From NCBI RefSeq assembly GCF_016734815.1, contig NZ_JAERQF010000049.1, positions 1 to 34,731 of the forward strand: a stretch of DNA of 34,731 bases. The letters are read 5' to 3'. Positions 22,259 through 30,447 of the stretch are shown piece after piece; the stretch's first letter is position 1, and the number at the start of each line of letters is the position of its first letter. The notes below the pieces were generated by a model that searched no databases, was not told the DNA's origin, and saw only the letters and a list, made by a program, of their open reading frames with translations. The stretch comes from Hymenobacter rubidus (GTDB lineage Bacteria; Bacteroidota; Bacteroidia; Cytophagales; Hymenobacteraceae). The position numbers and the translations under genes were made by a program.

Positions 22259-22345
22259 ACCAGGTAGAACGAAGATGCCCGGGCCAGGCGGAAGCGGCCG
22301 ATTGCCGCGCCGCCCAGCCGGGCCAACGAGTTGTAGGTGCCGGAC
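22245..22345 (-). ncRNA. Possible structured RNA between zapA and rny (6S-like position)
   Basis: The 130-base zapA-rny gap is GC-rich. On the minus strand it can form nested helices: GCCCGG/CCGGGC, then GGCGG/CCGCC, then GCGGC/GCCGC closing AATCG. Many bacteria carry 6S RNA next to zapA, and this is where I would expect it. However, I could not find the long closing stem of 6S RNA, so the call is tentative. Confidence 0.25.
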
Positions 22346-22352
22346 GGGGGTA

Positions 22353-22646
22353 TTACCCCGCCAGCACCACGCCGGATAGTAGCTCGTCGAAACGAGCCAG
22401 CCGTTCGGTTAGCGCCGCATCGGTGCCATCCTTTTCCTTGCTCACTTTCAATTGGTCGGCCATGGTGGCCAACGCAACCATGGCCAGCAAGTCCTGCTTG
22501 TCCTGAATGCCGTAGCCTTCCCTGAATTCGCGCAGCTTGTCGCCCAGCAGCCGCCCGGCCAGGCGCAGCCGTTCCTCATCCTGCACGTCCACGCGCATGG
22601 GATAGTCCCGGTCAGCAATACGAATTTTGATGGCTAGTTCGCTCAT
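22353..22646 (-). CDS. zapA: Cell division protein ZapA
   Basis: This 97-residue protein begins MSELAIKIRIADRDYPMRV, the short beta-hairpin that opens ZapA, followed by DEERLRLAGRLLGDKLREF and a C-terminal coiled coil (about 45-90). ZapA binds FtsZ at midcell and bundles its filaments. Length fits the family. It lies 39 bases after the coiled-coil gene below and upstream of rny. Weaker conservation than in Proteobacteria is normal for this phylum. Confidence 0.9.
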   Translation of the reverse strand: MSELAIKIRIADRDYPMRVDVQDEERLRLAGRLLGDKLREFREGYGIQDKQDLLAMVALATMADQLKVSKEKDGTDAALTERLARFDELLSGVVLAG

Positions 22647-22685
22647 ACGGCGATAGTTAGGCTTTGGGGGTGAGGGTCGTTCGGT

Positions 22686-22982
22686 TTAGTCTCTCAAATA
22701 GGCAAGACACTTGTCCAGTTCGCGGATGTATTCGTTGAGGCGCAGTTTAAGTTCGTTGGCGTGGGTGGGTTCCCCAGCTATGGTGTGTACAAGTTTAACA
22801 ATATTTTCCTGGTTTTGTCGCTCCTTCAGCTGCCGGTCTTTCTCGCGCACATCGGCGCGCAGCTGCTGCACGGTGGTGTTGGCATCGGCCAGCTCCTCGC
22901 GCACCTGCTGATAGGCAGCCACTAAGGTGGTAATCTGCCGCTCCAGGCGGTCGAGTTGCGCAAGCTGTTGAGAAGAGGCCAC
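22686..22982 (-). CDS. Small coiled-coil protein upstream of zapA
   Basis: This 98-residue, almost wholly helical protein has heptad-like spacing (LDRLERQITTLVAAYQQVRE, then LRADVREKDRQLKERQNQ). A second helical segment ends LNEYIRELDKCLAYLRD. A small coiled-coil gene in front of zapA is common in Bacteroidota, and the closing IRELDKCLAYL segment is typical of that group. A role with ZapA in division is suggested by position only; it resembles ZapB in size and style but homology is not shown. Confidence 0.8.
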   Translation of the reverse strand: MASSQQLAQLDRLERQITTLVAAYQQVREELADANTTVQQLRADVREKDRQLKERQNQENIVKLVHTIAGEPTHANELKLRLNEYIRELDKCLAYLRD

Positions 22983-23120
22983 GGGCGAATAAATTTTGCG
23001 TGAAGATAAAGCGGCGGGCCGAAAGCTACGCTTTACCCGGCACTTGCTCGCGGCTTGTGTCTCAGGTAGGTTTGGTTTTGGGAATATGACAGCTCAAATG
23101 TTGGCAGGGGATAAACGAAC

Positions 23121-23154
23121 AACGTCCTGCTTCGACTTCGCTCAGCAGGACGTT
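23121..23154. repeat. AACGTCCTGC hairpin of the GAGCGCAG-type family
   Basis: AACGTCCTGC at 23121-23130 and GCAGGACGTT at 23145-23154 flank TTCGACTTCGCTCA. The arms match the ends of the palindrome at 31190-31327 (AACGTCCTGC). Confidence 0.8.
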
Positions 23155-23178
23155 CAATTAGTTGTTGTAGTCGTTACC

Positions 23179-23308
23179 GAAGCTGTTCAGGAAGTCGGCG
23201 GCGCCCGACCGCTTGTTGGTTGACGGGCGTTTGGAAGTCGTGCTGGCGACGACCGGTCGGACGCCTAGGGCGTCCGACCGGCCAACGACACACTTCCTAA
23301 ACAGTTTC
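23179..23308. repeat. Compound 130-bp palindromic element
   Basis: Outer arms GAAGCTGTTCAGGAAGT (23179-23195) and ACTTCCTAAACAGTTTC (23292-23308) are complementary except at two positions. The core CCGGTCGGACGCC, TAG, GGCGTCCGACCGG near 23253-23281 is a perfect 13-bp stem. Nested arms with a strong core resemble a small non-autonomous element or a complex terminator for the M16 gene. Confidence 0.75.
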
Positions 23309-23341
23309 GTCAATAAAATTGCCAACGGCAAACGCCAACTT

Positions 23342-26341
23342 TTACGACTTGCCTTTCTTGGTCTTCACCTTCAATTTGCCGTCGTCGGTTTTGGTCTTGG
23401 TTTTGTCGTCGGCCACCGGCACGTCAACGGCGGCAGGGGCTGGGGCGGCGGCTACTACCGGCTTGCCTTCCATGTCCAGCTCCACCACTTCGTAGCCGAG
23501 GCCTTGCAGGGCGGGCAGTTGTTTTTTATCGCCCACCACCACGATGTACATCTTGTCGGCCGGCAGGTATTTCTTGGCGGAGGCCTGCACGTCTTCCTTG
23601 GTCAGCTTCTGCAAAATCTGGCTCTGCTCGTCCACGAAAGTGGTGGGCAGGTTGTACTCCACAATGCGGCTGAGGAAGGCGGCTTTCTGCTGGCCGGTTT
23701 CGTATTTCAGGGCGTCGCTCTGGCCCACCGAGGTTTGCACAAAGCGCAGCTCTTCGTCGGAAATGCCATTGGGGTAGTTCCGGATTTCGTTCATGAACTC
23801 CTTTACCGACGGGGCCGTGGCATCGGCACGCACGCCGGCCTGGGCCGTGAACGGCCCCACGTAGCTGGTGCCGCTGTAGCCGCTGCGGGCGCCGTAGGTG
23901 TAGCCCTTGTTTTCGCGCAGGTTCAGGTTGATGCGCGAGTTGAATGCGCCGCCCAGCAGGTAGTTGGCGAGGTAGGCCCGGTAGTATTCGCCGGTAGCAT
24001 CGTAGGGCATGGCCAGGTAGCCCACCCGAATTTCCGACTGCGCGGCGCCTTCCTTGTTCACGAAATAGATGCGCGTTTTGTCGGGCTGGGTGCTGGCCAG
24101 GCCGGCCGGGATGGTCACGTCCTTCCTGGCCCAGGCCTTGAGAAAGCCCAGCTTGGGCAGGAGGCTGGCCTGGTCCACGTCGCCCACCACGGTGAGGAAG
24201 CTCACATTGGGCGCGTAGTTCTGCTGGTAAAACTGCTTCACGTCGTCGAGCGTGAGGCTGGCTACTGTGGCGGCCGTGCCGCTGCTCGCAATGCTCATCA
24301 CGTCGTTCGGGCCATACAGCAGGCGGTTGTACGTCTTGTTGGCAATGGTGACGGGCTGGGTGTTCTGGTTGGCAATCAGCTCCAGGGTTTGCTTCTTCAC
24401 GCGGTCAAAATCCTCGGCATCGAAGCGGGGGTGCAGCAGGCGCTGGTCGAGCAGGGCCAGCGTGGCGGACAGGTTTTTGGTCAGGCTTTGCACCGACACG
24501 GTGGTGCGGTCGTCGCCGGGCGTTACGTCCACGGTGCTGCCCAGCTTGTCCAGCGCGGCCGAAATTTCTTCGCTCGTGTATTTCTCCGAGCCTTCGTTCA
24601 GCATTTGGGCCGTGAGGTTGGCAATGCCGGCCTTGGCGGGGTTGGCCTGCTCCAGGCGGTGGCCGCCCCGAATGGTGAGCAGCATGGTCACGGCCGGAAT
24701 CTCGGTGTTGCGCGTGCCAATGATTTTCAGGCCGTTGGCAAGGTCCTCGCGATACAGCGCCGGCACTTTCACCACCGGGTTGGCACCGGCGGCGGGCTGC
24801 TTGCCGCGGTCGAACGTGTCCTTGGCCTTCACGTACGTCAGGCCGCTGTACTCGTCTTTGGGCGCCTTATAGGCCGATTTGTCGACGGTGTAGTTGTCGG
24901 GCTTGGCGGCCACGGCCCCGCCGGTTTTGGGCAGCACGCTCAGTATCACGGCGTGCTTGCCTTTGAGGTACTGGTTGTACACGCGCAGCACGTCGGCCTT
25001 GGTCAGGCTCTGCAAGCGCTTGGTTTCAACGGTGATGTAGTTCGGGTTGCCGAAAAAGGTTTGGTTGGACGCCAGCTGGCTCACCTTGCCCTGCACGCTG
25101 GCCAGGCTGCTCACCGTCTGGGCTTCGGTCTGGGCTTTGAACCGCTGCAAATCCTCGTCGGTCACGCCGCGCTTCTCAAATTCGGTCATTGTGTTGCGCA
25201 CAATGGTTTCGAGGCTGTCGAGGCCTTTGCCGGGAAAGGGCAGGGCAATGAACGCAAACTGGCCGCCCAGCTCCGAGTTCGCCTGGTACGCCTGGGCCTG
25301 CACCGCTTTCTGGTTCTTCACCAGGTTTTTGTAGAGCGGCGAGTTGTTGCCGTCGCCGATAATGGCGGCCAGGGCATCGAGGGGCATTTCGTCCGGGTGG
25401 CCGTGGGGCACGGTCGGGAACACCACTTGCAGCATGGGGAAGCGCACGTTGTCCTGGTAGCTCACGTAGCGGTCGGTGGCGAGCACGGGGGCCGGCAGGT
25501 GGGCCTTGGCCACGGCCGGGCCGCGCTTGATGGGGCCAAAATATTTCTCCGCCAACTTCACCACTTCGGCAGGCTTCACGTCGCCGCCCACGGTGAGGGT
25601 GGCGTTGTTGGGCCCGTACCAGCGCAGGAAAAAGTTCTTAAGGTCGTTCACATCGGAGCGGTCCAAATCTTCCAGGTAGCCGATGGTAAGCCAGGAGTAG
25701 GGGTGGCCGTAGGGGTAGAGCGTCTTGCTGATGTACTCGCTGGCCAGGCCGTAGGGCCGGTTGTCGTAGTTCTGGCCCCGCTCGTTCTTCACCGTCGAGC
25801 GCTGGATTTCAAACTTCTTCTGGCTCACGGCATCGAGCAGAAAGCCCATGCGGTCGGCTTCCAGCCACAGCCCGGTTTCGAGCTGGTTGCTGGGCAGGGT
25901 TTCGAAGTAGTTGGTGCGGTCCTGGTTGGTCGAGCCGTTGAGGGTGCCGCCGGCGGCCGTCACCAGCTTGAAGTGCTGCTGGTCGCCCACGTGGTCGGAA
26001 CCCTGGAACATCATGTGCTCAAAGAAGTGCGCAAAGCCCGACTTGCCAATTTGCTCGCGGGCCGAGCCCACGTGGTAAGTTACGTCCACATGCACCAGCG
26101 GGTCGGAATGGTCCTCGCTCACAATGAGGGTCAGGCCGTTAGGTAGCACGTACTTCTCGTAGGGAATGACGAGCTGGCCGGGCTGCTTGGTCACTTTCTC
26201 AACCAATTTGGTGCCGCCGGGCGTGGTCATCAGGGCCGTGGTTTTGGCGGCCGGGGCCTTGGTGGACGGCTTCTTCTGTTGGGCGAAGCTGGCCGTGGTG
26301 AGCAGGGCCAGGCCCAGCGCAGAGAGAAAACGAAGGTTCAT
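23342..26341 (-). CDS. Secreted M16 family metallopeptidase, two-domain form
   Basis: This encodes 999 residues with signal peptide MNLRFLSALGLALLTTASFAQ. The first M16 half carries the inverted zinc motif HxxEH: His105, Glu108, His109 in FAHFFEHMMFQG, with Glu187 in VKNERGQNYD as third ligand. The second half (about 520-940) has the fold but no HxxEH (TIRGGHRLEQANPAKAG at the equivalent place), so it is the usual inactive partner that forms the chamber. A Lys/Thr-rich tail (DDKTKTKTDDGKLKVKTKKG) ends the protein and is probably disordered. Likely a periplasmic zinc protease degrading peptides. It interrupts the usual pheT - zapA neighbourhood. Confidence 0.95.
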   Translation of the reverse strand: MNLRFLSALGLALLTTASFAQQKKPSTKAPAAKTTALMTTPGGTKLVEKVTKQPGQLVIPYEKYVLPNGLTLIVSEDHSDPLVHVDVTYHVGSAREQIGKSGFAHFFEHMMFQGSDHVGDQQHFKLVTAAGGTLNGSTNQDRTNYFETLPSNQLETGLWLEADRMGFLLDAVSQKKFEIQRSTVKNERGQNYDNRPYGLASEYISKTLYPYGHPYSWLTIGYLEDLDRSDVNDLKNFFLRWYGPNNATLTVGGDVKPAEVVKLAEKYFGPIKRGPAVAKAHLPAPVLATDRYVSYQDNVRFPMLQVVFPTVPHGHPDEMPLDALAAIIGDGNNSPLYKNLVKNQKAVQAQAYQANSELGGQFAFIALPFPGKGLDSLETIVRNTMTEFEKRGVTDEDLQRFKAQTEAQTVSSLASVQGKVSQLASNQTFFGNPNYITVETKRLQSLTKADVLRVYNQYLKGKHAVILSVLPKTGGAVAAKPDNYTVDKSAYKAPKDEYSGLTYVKAKDTFDRGKQPAAGANPVVKVPALYREDLANGLKIIGTRNTEIPAVTMLLTIRGGHRLEQANPAKAGIANLTAQMLNEGSEKYTSEEISAALDKLGSTVDVTPGDDRTTVSVQSLTKNLSATLALLDQRLLHPRFDAEDFDRVKKQTLELIANQNTQPVTIANKTYNRLLYGPNDVMSIASSGTAATVASLTLDDVKQFYQQNYAPNVSFLTVVGDVDQASLLPKLGFLKAWARKDVTIPAGLASTQPDKTRIYFVNKEGAAQSEIRVGYLAMPYDATGEYYRAYLANYLLGGAFNSRINLNLRENKGYTYGARSGYSGTSYVGPFTAQAGVRADATAPSVKEFMNEIRNYPNGISDEELRFVQTSVGQSDALKYETGQQKAAFLSRIVEYNLPTTFVDEQSQILQKLTKEDVQASAKKYLPADKMYIVVVGDKKQLPALQGLGYEVVELDMEGKPVVAAAPAPAAVDVPVADDKTKTKTDDGKLKVKTKKGKS

Positions 26342-26512
26342 TCTTGAAGAAAAAGGATTGAGTGAGCGTGAGGACGGTAAACAGGCCGCAACTTACAACT
26401 TCGGCCGCATCCGGTGCGGCCACGATGGCTACGGTTGGGCTTGGGTGGCAAAGGTGCCCGCCACATCGCCAGGGTTGCTTCGAGATTACGCCCGCACCGG
26501 ATAGAAATTTAA

Positions 26513-26571
26513 AAGCCCTGGCCCCTCTGTCATCCTGAGCGCAGCGAAAGATGACAGAGGGGCCAGGGCTT
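26513..26571. repeat. Perfect inverted repeat (22-bp arms) after pheT
   Basis: AAGCCCTGGCCCCTCTGTCATC at 26513-26534 (22 bases) is exactly complementary to 26550-26571, with loop CTGAGCGCAGCGAAA. The loop holds the GAGCGCAG core of the family. It lies 22 bases after the pheT stop on the minus strand and may terminate it. A shorter perfect stem GGCCGCA/TGCGGCC is at about 26402-26420. Confidence 0.9.
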
Positions 26572-26592
26572 GTCAACCTGCTTCCATAAAAT

Positions 26593-29061
26593 CTACTTCC
26601 GAATCAGGGCGCCGGCCTGCTTCTCAAACTGCTGAATGAGCTTCTGCATCACCTGGTCGATGGCCTGCTCGCTGAGGGTTTGGTTGTAGTCCTGAAGCGT
26701 GAAACTCACCGAGTACGACTTCTTGCCCGCGCCCAGGTTCTCGCCGGCGTACACGTCGAACACGTTAATGCTTTGCAGGAGCTTCTTCTCGGTGCGCCGG
26801 GCAATCTGCTGGAGCTGGTCGAAGGTCACGGAAGTATCTACCACGATGCTCAGGTCGCGGCGCACCTCGGGGAACTTGGGCAGCTCGCGGGCCACCAGCG
26901 TGGGCTTGTATTTCTTGCTCAGCGCGTCCCAATCCAGCTCCGCATACCACACCGGCTGGGTCACGTCCAGCTTCTTCAGCACCGAGGCCGACACGGCCCC
27001 GAGCTGCGCCAGCGGCTGGTTGTGCACCAGCAGCGCGAGGCCGCCGGCCAGGTACTCGTGCTGCACGGGCTGCGAGGCCGCCCCGCCGAAGCCCAGCGCC
27101 GCCAGTACCTGCTGCACCGCGCCCGCCAGGTCGTGGAAGGCCGCCTTCTCGGACTTGTGCTGCCAGGTTTCGCCGGCGGCGTTGCCGGTCAGGTAAATTA
27201 CCAGCTTGTTCTTTTCCTGGTACTTGCCGTTCTCGTTCTGCGAATACACTTTGCCGAACTCGTACAGCTTGAGGTCGCGCTGGCGTCGGTTGATGTTGTG
27301 CCGAATAATCTCCAGGCCCGACTGCAGCAGCGAGGGCCGCAGTACGTTCAAGTCAACGCTGTTGTAGTTCAGAATCCGCACGAGCGCATCATTTGCCTCT
27401 CCTTCTTTCTCGAAATAAAGCGAGTTGGTGAGCGAGTTGGTCAGAATCTCCGAGAAGCCCTGGCCGCTAAGCAGCGAGGCAATTTTCACCCGTGTCACTT
27501 CCGGGTCGGGGTTCGAGAACTTGGCCAGGAACGAGGCCGAGTTGTTGGGCCGCAACGCCACGTTGTTGTAGCCGTAGATGCGCAGGATTTCCTCAATCAC
27601 GTCGGCCTCGCGGGTCACGTCCACCTTGTGGGGCGGCACGGTCAGCGTCCAGGTATCCTGGTCGCCGGCGTCGGGGTTTTCTTCGGTGATTTCAATGTCG
27701 AGGTCCGTCAGAATCTGGCGGATGCGCTCGGGCGCGATGTACTGGCCCACCAGCCGCTCCACGCGGGGCAGGCGCAGGCGCACGGTGGCCGGCTGCACGG
27801 GCGCGGGGTACTCATCCACCACGGGCGCGGCGATGGTGGCGCCGGCTACTTCCTGCAGCAGCAGCGCCGCCCGTTTCAGGGCCACGGGCACCATGTTGGG
27901 GTCGGTGCCGCGCTCGAAACGGAACGAGGCGTCGGTTTTCAACTGGTGCGTCTGGGAGGTGCGGCGCACGGCAGCCGGGCTGAAATAAGCGCTTTCCAGG
28001 AACACGCGGGTGGTGCCCTCGCTCACGCCCGAGGTCTTGCCGCCGAACACGCCGGCCAGCGCCATCGGCGCGCCGTTGGCGTCGGCAATCACCAAATCTT
28101 CGGCTTTGAGGCTGCGCTCCACGCCGTCCAGCGTCACGAACTTCTCGCCCGCTTCGGCGCGCTTTACCCGAATCTGGTTGCCGGTAATCTGGTCGGCATC
28201 GAAGGCGTGCAGCGGCTGGCCCAGCTCGTGCAGCACGAAATTGGTCACATCCACCACATTATTGATGGGGGAGAGGCCGATGCTGCGCAGGCGACGCTGC
28301 AGCCACTCCGGCGACGGGCCCACCTGCACGGTTGAAAGCAGCAAGCCGGCGTAGCGGGGCGCCGCTTCCGTGTCCTCAATGGTCACGGTAATATTGGGGC
28401 GTAGTTGGTCATCAAGCACCCCTTGAATTTTACGCTGCTTCTCAAGTTTCTCGAAGCTGCTTACGTCGGGCAAATGGCAGGGCTGGCGCAGCAGGGCGCG
28501 CAGCTCGCGGGCCACGCCGTAGTGCGAGGCGGCATCGGCCCGGTTGGGCGTGAGGCCGATTTCGTACACCGTGTCGGAGCCCCGGCCGAAGTAGTCGGCG
28601 GCGGGCGTGCCGTTGGGCAGGTCGGTGTCGAGCACCATGATGCCGGCGTGCGACTGGCCCAGGCCGATTTCGTCCTCGGCGCAAATCATGCCTTCGGAGG
28701 CCGCGCCGCGGATTTTGCTTTTCTTGATTTTGAAGGGTTCGCCCTGGGCCGGGTGCAGCTCGGCGCCTTCGAGGGCCACCACCACGCGCTGGCCGGCGGC
28801 CACGTTGGGGGCGCCGCACACAATCTGGCGCGGGGTGCCGTCGCCCACGTCCACGGTGGTCAGGCTGAGCTTGTCGGCATCGGGGTGGCGCTCGCAGGTG
28901 AGCACGGTGCCCAGCACCACGCCGCGCAGCCCGCCGGGAATGCTTTCCAACTCCTCGGCGCTTTCCACTTCCAGGCCCGAGCCGGTGAGCAGGGCGCCAA
29001 TTTCGGCAGCGGGTTTGTCGGTCGGAATGAGGGTTTTAAGCCAGTCGAGGGAAATACGCAT
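26593..29061 (-). CDS. pheT: Phenylalanine--tRNA ligase, beta subunit
   Basis: This 822-residue beta chain of the alpha2-beta2 synthetase charges tRNA-Phe. The N-terminus MRISLDWLKTLIPTDKPA is diagnostic, followed by an EMAP-like tRNA-binding domain (about 40-150, CERHPDADKLSLTTVDVG), the B3/B4 editing domain (about 210-390), the B5 domain (about 410-480), a catalytic-core-like domain with FSEILTNSLT, and a C-terminal FDX-ACB anticodon-binding domain (about 730-822, FPEVRRDLSIVVD). Length is standard. The alpha-subunit gene is not in the window, as is usual in this phylum. A TACCTTTG promoter box lies 60 bases upstream. Confidence 0.98.
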   Translation of the reverse strand: MRISLDWLKTLIPTDKPAAEIGALLTGSGLEVESAEELESIPGGLRGVVLGTVLTCERHPDADKLSLTTVDVGDGTPRQIVCGAPNVAAGQRVVVALEGAELHPAQGEPFKIKKSKIRGAASEGMICAEDEIGLGQSHAGIMVLDTDLPNGTPAADYFGRGSDTVYEIGLTPNRADAASHYGVARELRALLRQPCHLPDVSSFEKLEKQRKIQGVLDDQLRPNITVTIEDTEAAPRYAGLLLSTVQVGPSPEWLQRRLRSIGLSPINNVVDVTNFVLHELGQPLHAFDADQITGNQIRVKRAEAGEKFVTLDGVERSLKAEDLVIADANGAPMALAGVFGGKTSGVSEGTTRVFLESAYFSPAAVRRTSQTHQLKTDASFRFERGTDPNMVPVALKRAALLLQEVAGATIAAPVVDEYPAPVQPATVRLRLPRVERLVGQYIAPERIRQILTDLDIEITEENPDAGDQDTWTLTVPPHKVDVTREADVIEEILRIYGYNNVALRPNNSASFLAKFSNPDPEVTRVKIASLLSGQGFSEILTNSLTNSLYFEKEGEANDALVRILNYNSVDLNVLRPSLLQSGLEIIRHNINRRQRDLKLYEFGKVYSQNENGKYQEKNKLVIYLTGNAAGETWQHKSEKAAFHDLAGAVQQVLAALGFGGAASQPVQHEYLAGGLALLVHNQPLAQLGAVSASVLKKLDVTQPVWYAELDWDALSKKYKPTLVARELPKFPEVRRDLSIVVDTSVTFDQLQQIARRTEKKLLQSINVFDVYAGENLGAGKKSYSVSFTLQDYNQTLSEQAIDQVMQKLIQQFEKQAGALIRK

Positions 29062-29113
29062 TGTCAGTGAATAGTTAGCAGTGAGCAGTTATCAATGGGG
29101 CTGATAAGCGGAG

Positions 29114-29121
29114 CAAAGGTA
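29114..29121 (-). promoter_or_regulatory. -7 box of pheT
   Basis: On the minus strand TACCTTTG matches TAnnTTTG exactly, with GTTT about 20 bases upstream as a plausible -33. It implies a 5' leader of about 50 bases. A divergent promoter for the Uma2 gene lies 38 bases away. Confidence 0.55.
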
Positions 29122-29158
29122 CGGCGCACCGCAACGGCCCGAAACGGCGCCGTTTGCG

Positions 29159-29166
29159 TATCTTGC
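29159..29166 (+). promoter_or_regulatory. -7-like box of the Uma2 gene
   Basis: TATCTTGC, as before the mntA cassettes, 32 bases upstream of ATG 29191. Confidence 0.5.
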
Positions 29167-29190
29167 TACACACCCCCTAGCGCTTTTGCC

Positions 29191-29790
29191 ATGTACCCTA
29201 GTATTTCTGCTGACGATTACCGCGTGCTCGGAGACCCGGCCACGGGATTTAGCGACGAGGATTTCTTTCAATTCTGTCAGCGCAATCCCGATTTGCGCAT
29301 CGAGCGCACGGCCAACCACGAGATTATTATTATGCCGCCCGCCGGATTTGAATCAAGTTCTGCCTCTGCTTCGTCGGTAGGCCTGCTGTTTGTATGGTTT
29401 CTGAAAAGCCGCCTGGGGCGTGTCCTCGAATCATCCGTCGGCTACACGCTGCCCGATGGAGCAGTGCTTTCGCCCGATGCCTCGTGGGTGAGCCCCGAGC
29501 GGCTGGCCACGGTGACGCCCGAGCAGCTCCAGAAATTTCCGTCGCTGTGCCCGGATTTTATCATCGAAGTAAAGTCGCCCTCCGACCGCATCCCGACCCT
29601 GCAAGCCAAGATGGAGCAGTGGCTGAACAACGGCGTGCGGCTGGGTTTTCTGCTTGATACCGAAACCGAAACGGCCTACGTGTACCGCCCTAACCATCGC
29701 GTTGAAATCGTGCAAGGCTTCGAAAACGAGCTGAGCGGCGAACCCGTACTATCCGGTTTTCGGCTTGATTTGCGGGAAATAAAAGCTTAA
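29191..29790 (+). CDS. Uma2 family (DUF820) endonuclease-like protein
   Basis: This encodes 199 residues. The PD-(D/E)XK core of the Uma2 family is visible: Asp96 in LSPDASWVSPERL, then Pro121-Asp122 and Glu126-x-Lys128 in CPDFIIEVKSPSD, preceded by EIIIMPPAGFES. Uma2 proteins are predicted nucleases, mostly of unknown biological role and expanded in cyanobacteria and Hymenobacter-type genomes. ATG 29191 is 32 bases after the -7 box; the longer in-frame start at 29095 precedes the promoter and is rejected. It is read divergently from pheT and lies 15 bases before the molybdoprotein gene, so may lead that operon. Confidence 0.92.
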   Translation: MYPSISADDYRVLGDPATGFSDEDFFQFCQRNPDLRIERTANHEIIIMPPAGFESSSASASSVGLLFVWFLKSRLGRVLESSVGYTLPDGAVLSPDASWVSPERLATVTPEQLQKFPSLCPDFIIEVKSPSDRIPTLQAKMEQWLNNGVRLGFLLDTETETAYVYRPNHRVEIVQGFENELSGEPVLSGFRLDLREIKA

Positions 29791-29805
29791 CGTCTTCGCT
29801 GTCTT

Positions 29806-30447
29806 ATGCCCTTCGTCAACAAAGGCTTCCACGCCAAGCGGCCCACCGAGGGCGGCCACAAGCTGCCGCCCGGCCAGTATGAAACCCAAGATTTCCCGGT
29901 GCTCACGGCCGGGCCCACGCCGCGCATTCCGCCGGTGAACTGGGAGTTTCGGCTCGAAGGATTGGTGGAACAGCCTGCCAAGTGGAGCTGGAACGAGTTT
30001 AACGCCCTGCCGATGCAGAGTTTCAACCCCGACATTCACTGCGTCACGAAGTGGTCGAAGTTCGACACCAAGTGGCGCGGCGTCAGCCTCGATACCTTGC
30101 TGGAACACGTGCAGCTCAAGGCCGAAGCGCAGTTCGTGATGGCCTTTTCCTACGGTGGCTACACCACCAACCTGCCGCTGGCCGACCTGCGCGACGGCCA
30201 GGCTTTCATCGGCCTCGAATACGACGGCAAGCCGCTGGCGGCTGAACACGGCGGCCCGGCGCGGCTGGTGGTGCCGCACCTCTACTTCTGGAAAAGCGCC
30301 AAGTGGGTGCAGGGCCTGCGTTTCATGGCCGAAAACGAGCCCGGCTTTTGGGAAGACAACGGCTACAGCATGCGCGGCGACCCGTGGAAAGAGGAGCGTT
30401 ACCGCAGCGACGACGAGGATGCCTCCACCAGCAGCTTCCGCCTGTGA
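29806..30447 (+). CDS. Sulfite-oxidase-like molybdopterin oxidoreductase
   Basis: This encodes 213 residues of the oxidoreductase molybdopterin-binding fold (YuiH-like group). The probable Mo-ligand Cys79 lies in DIHCVTKWSKFDTKW, followed by GVSLDTLLEHV, the FSYGGYTTNLPL loop, and the cofactor-pocket segment GGPARLVVPHLYFWKSAKW. There is no signal peptide or Tat motif, so it is cytoplasmic, unlike periplasmic MsrP/YedY. The physiological substrate is unknown. The stop codon overlaps the GTG start of the next gene (GTGA), which strongly suggests that the reductase below supplies its electrons. Confidence 0.93.
   Translation: MPFVNKGFHAKRPTEGGHKLPPGQYETQDFPVLTAGPTPRIPPVNWEFRLEGLVEQPAKWSWNEFNALPMQSFNPDIHCVTKWSKFDTKWRGVSLDTLLEHVQLKAEAQFVMAFSYGGYTTNLPLADLRDGQAFIGLEYDGKPLAAEHGGPARLVVPHLYFWKSAKWVQGLRFMAENEPGFWEDNGYSMRGDPWKEERYRSDDEDASTSSFRL

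Larger units (their letters stand above)
22983..23341. other. 359-base gene-free stretch holding two palindromic elements
   Basis: No convincing coding sequence is visible between the coiled-coil gene start and the M16 stop. The stretch contains the hairpin at 23121-23154 and the compound palindrome at 23179-23308, listed separately, plus some 130 bases upstream of the coiled-coil gene that should hold its promoter. Confidence 0.6.

Noticed and set aside
23213..26146. Very long plus-strand open frame (977 codons)
   Set aside because: It is the complement of the M16 peptidase gene; its translation is a low-complexity His/Gly/Val-rich sequence with no recognisable domain.
29095..29190. Extended N-terminus of the Uma2 protein
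   Set aside because: The added residues lie across the promoter region and do not resemble the family's start.
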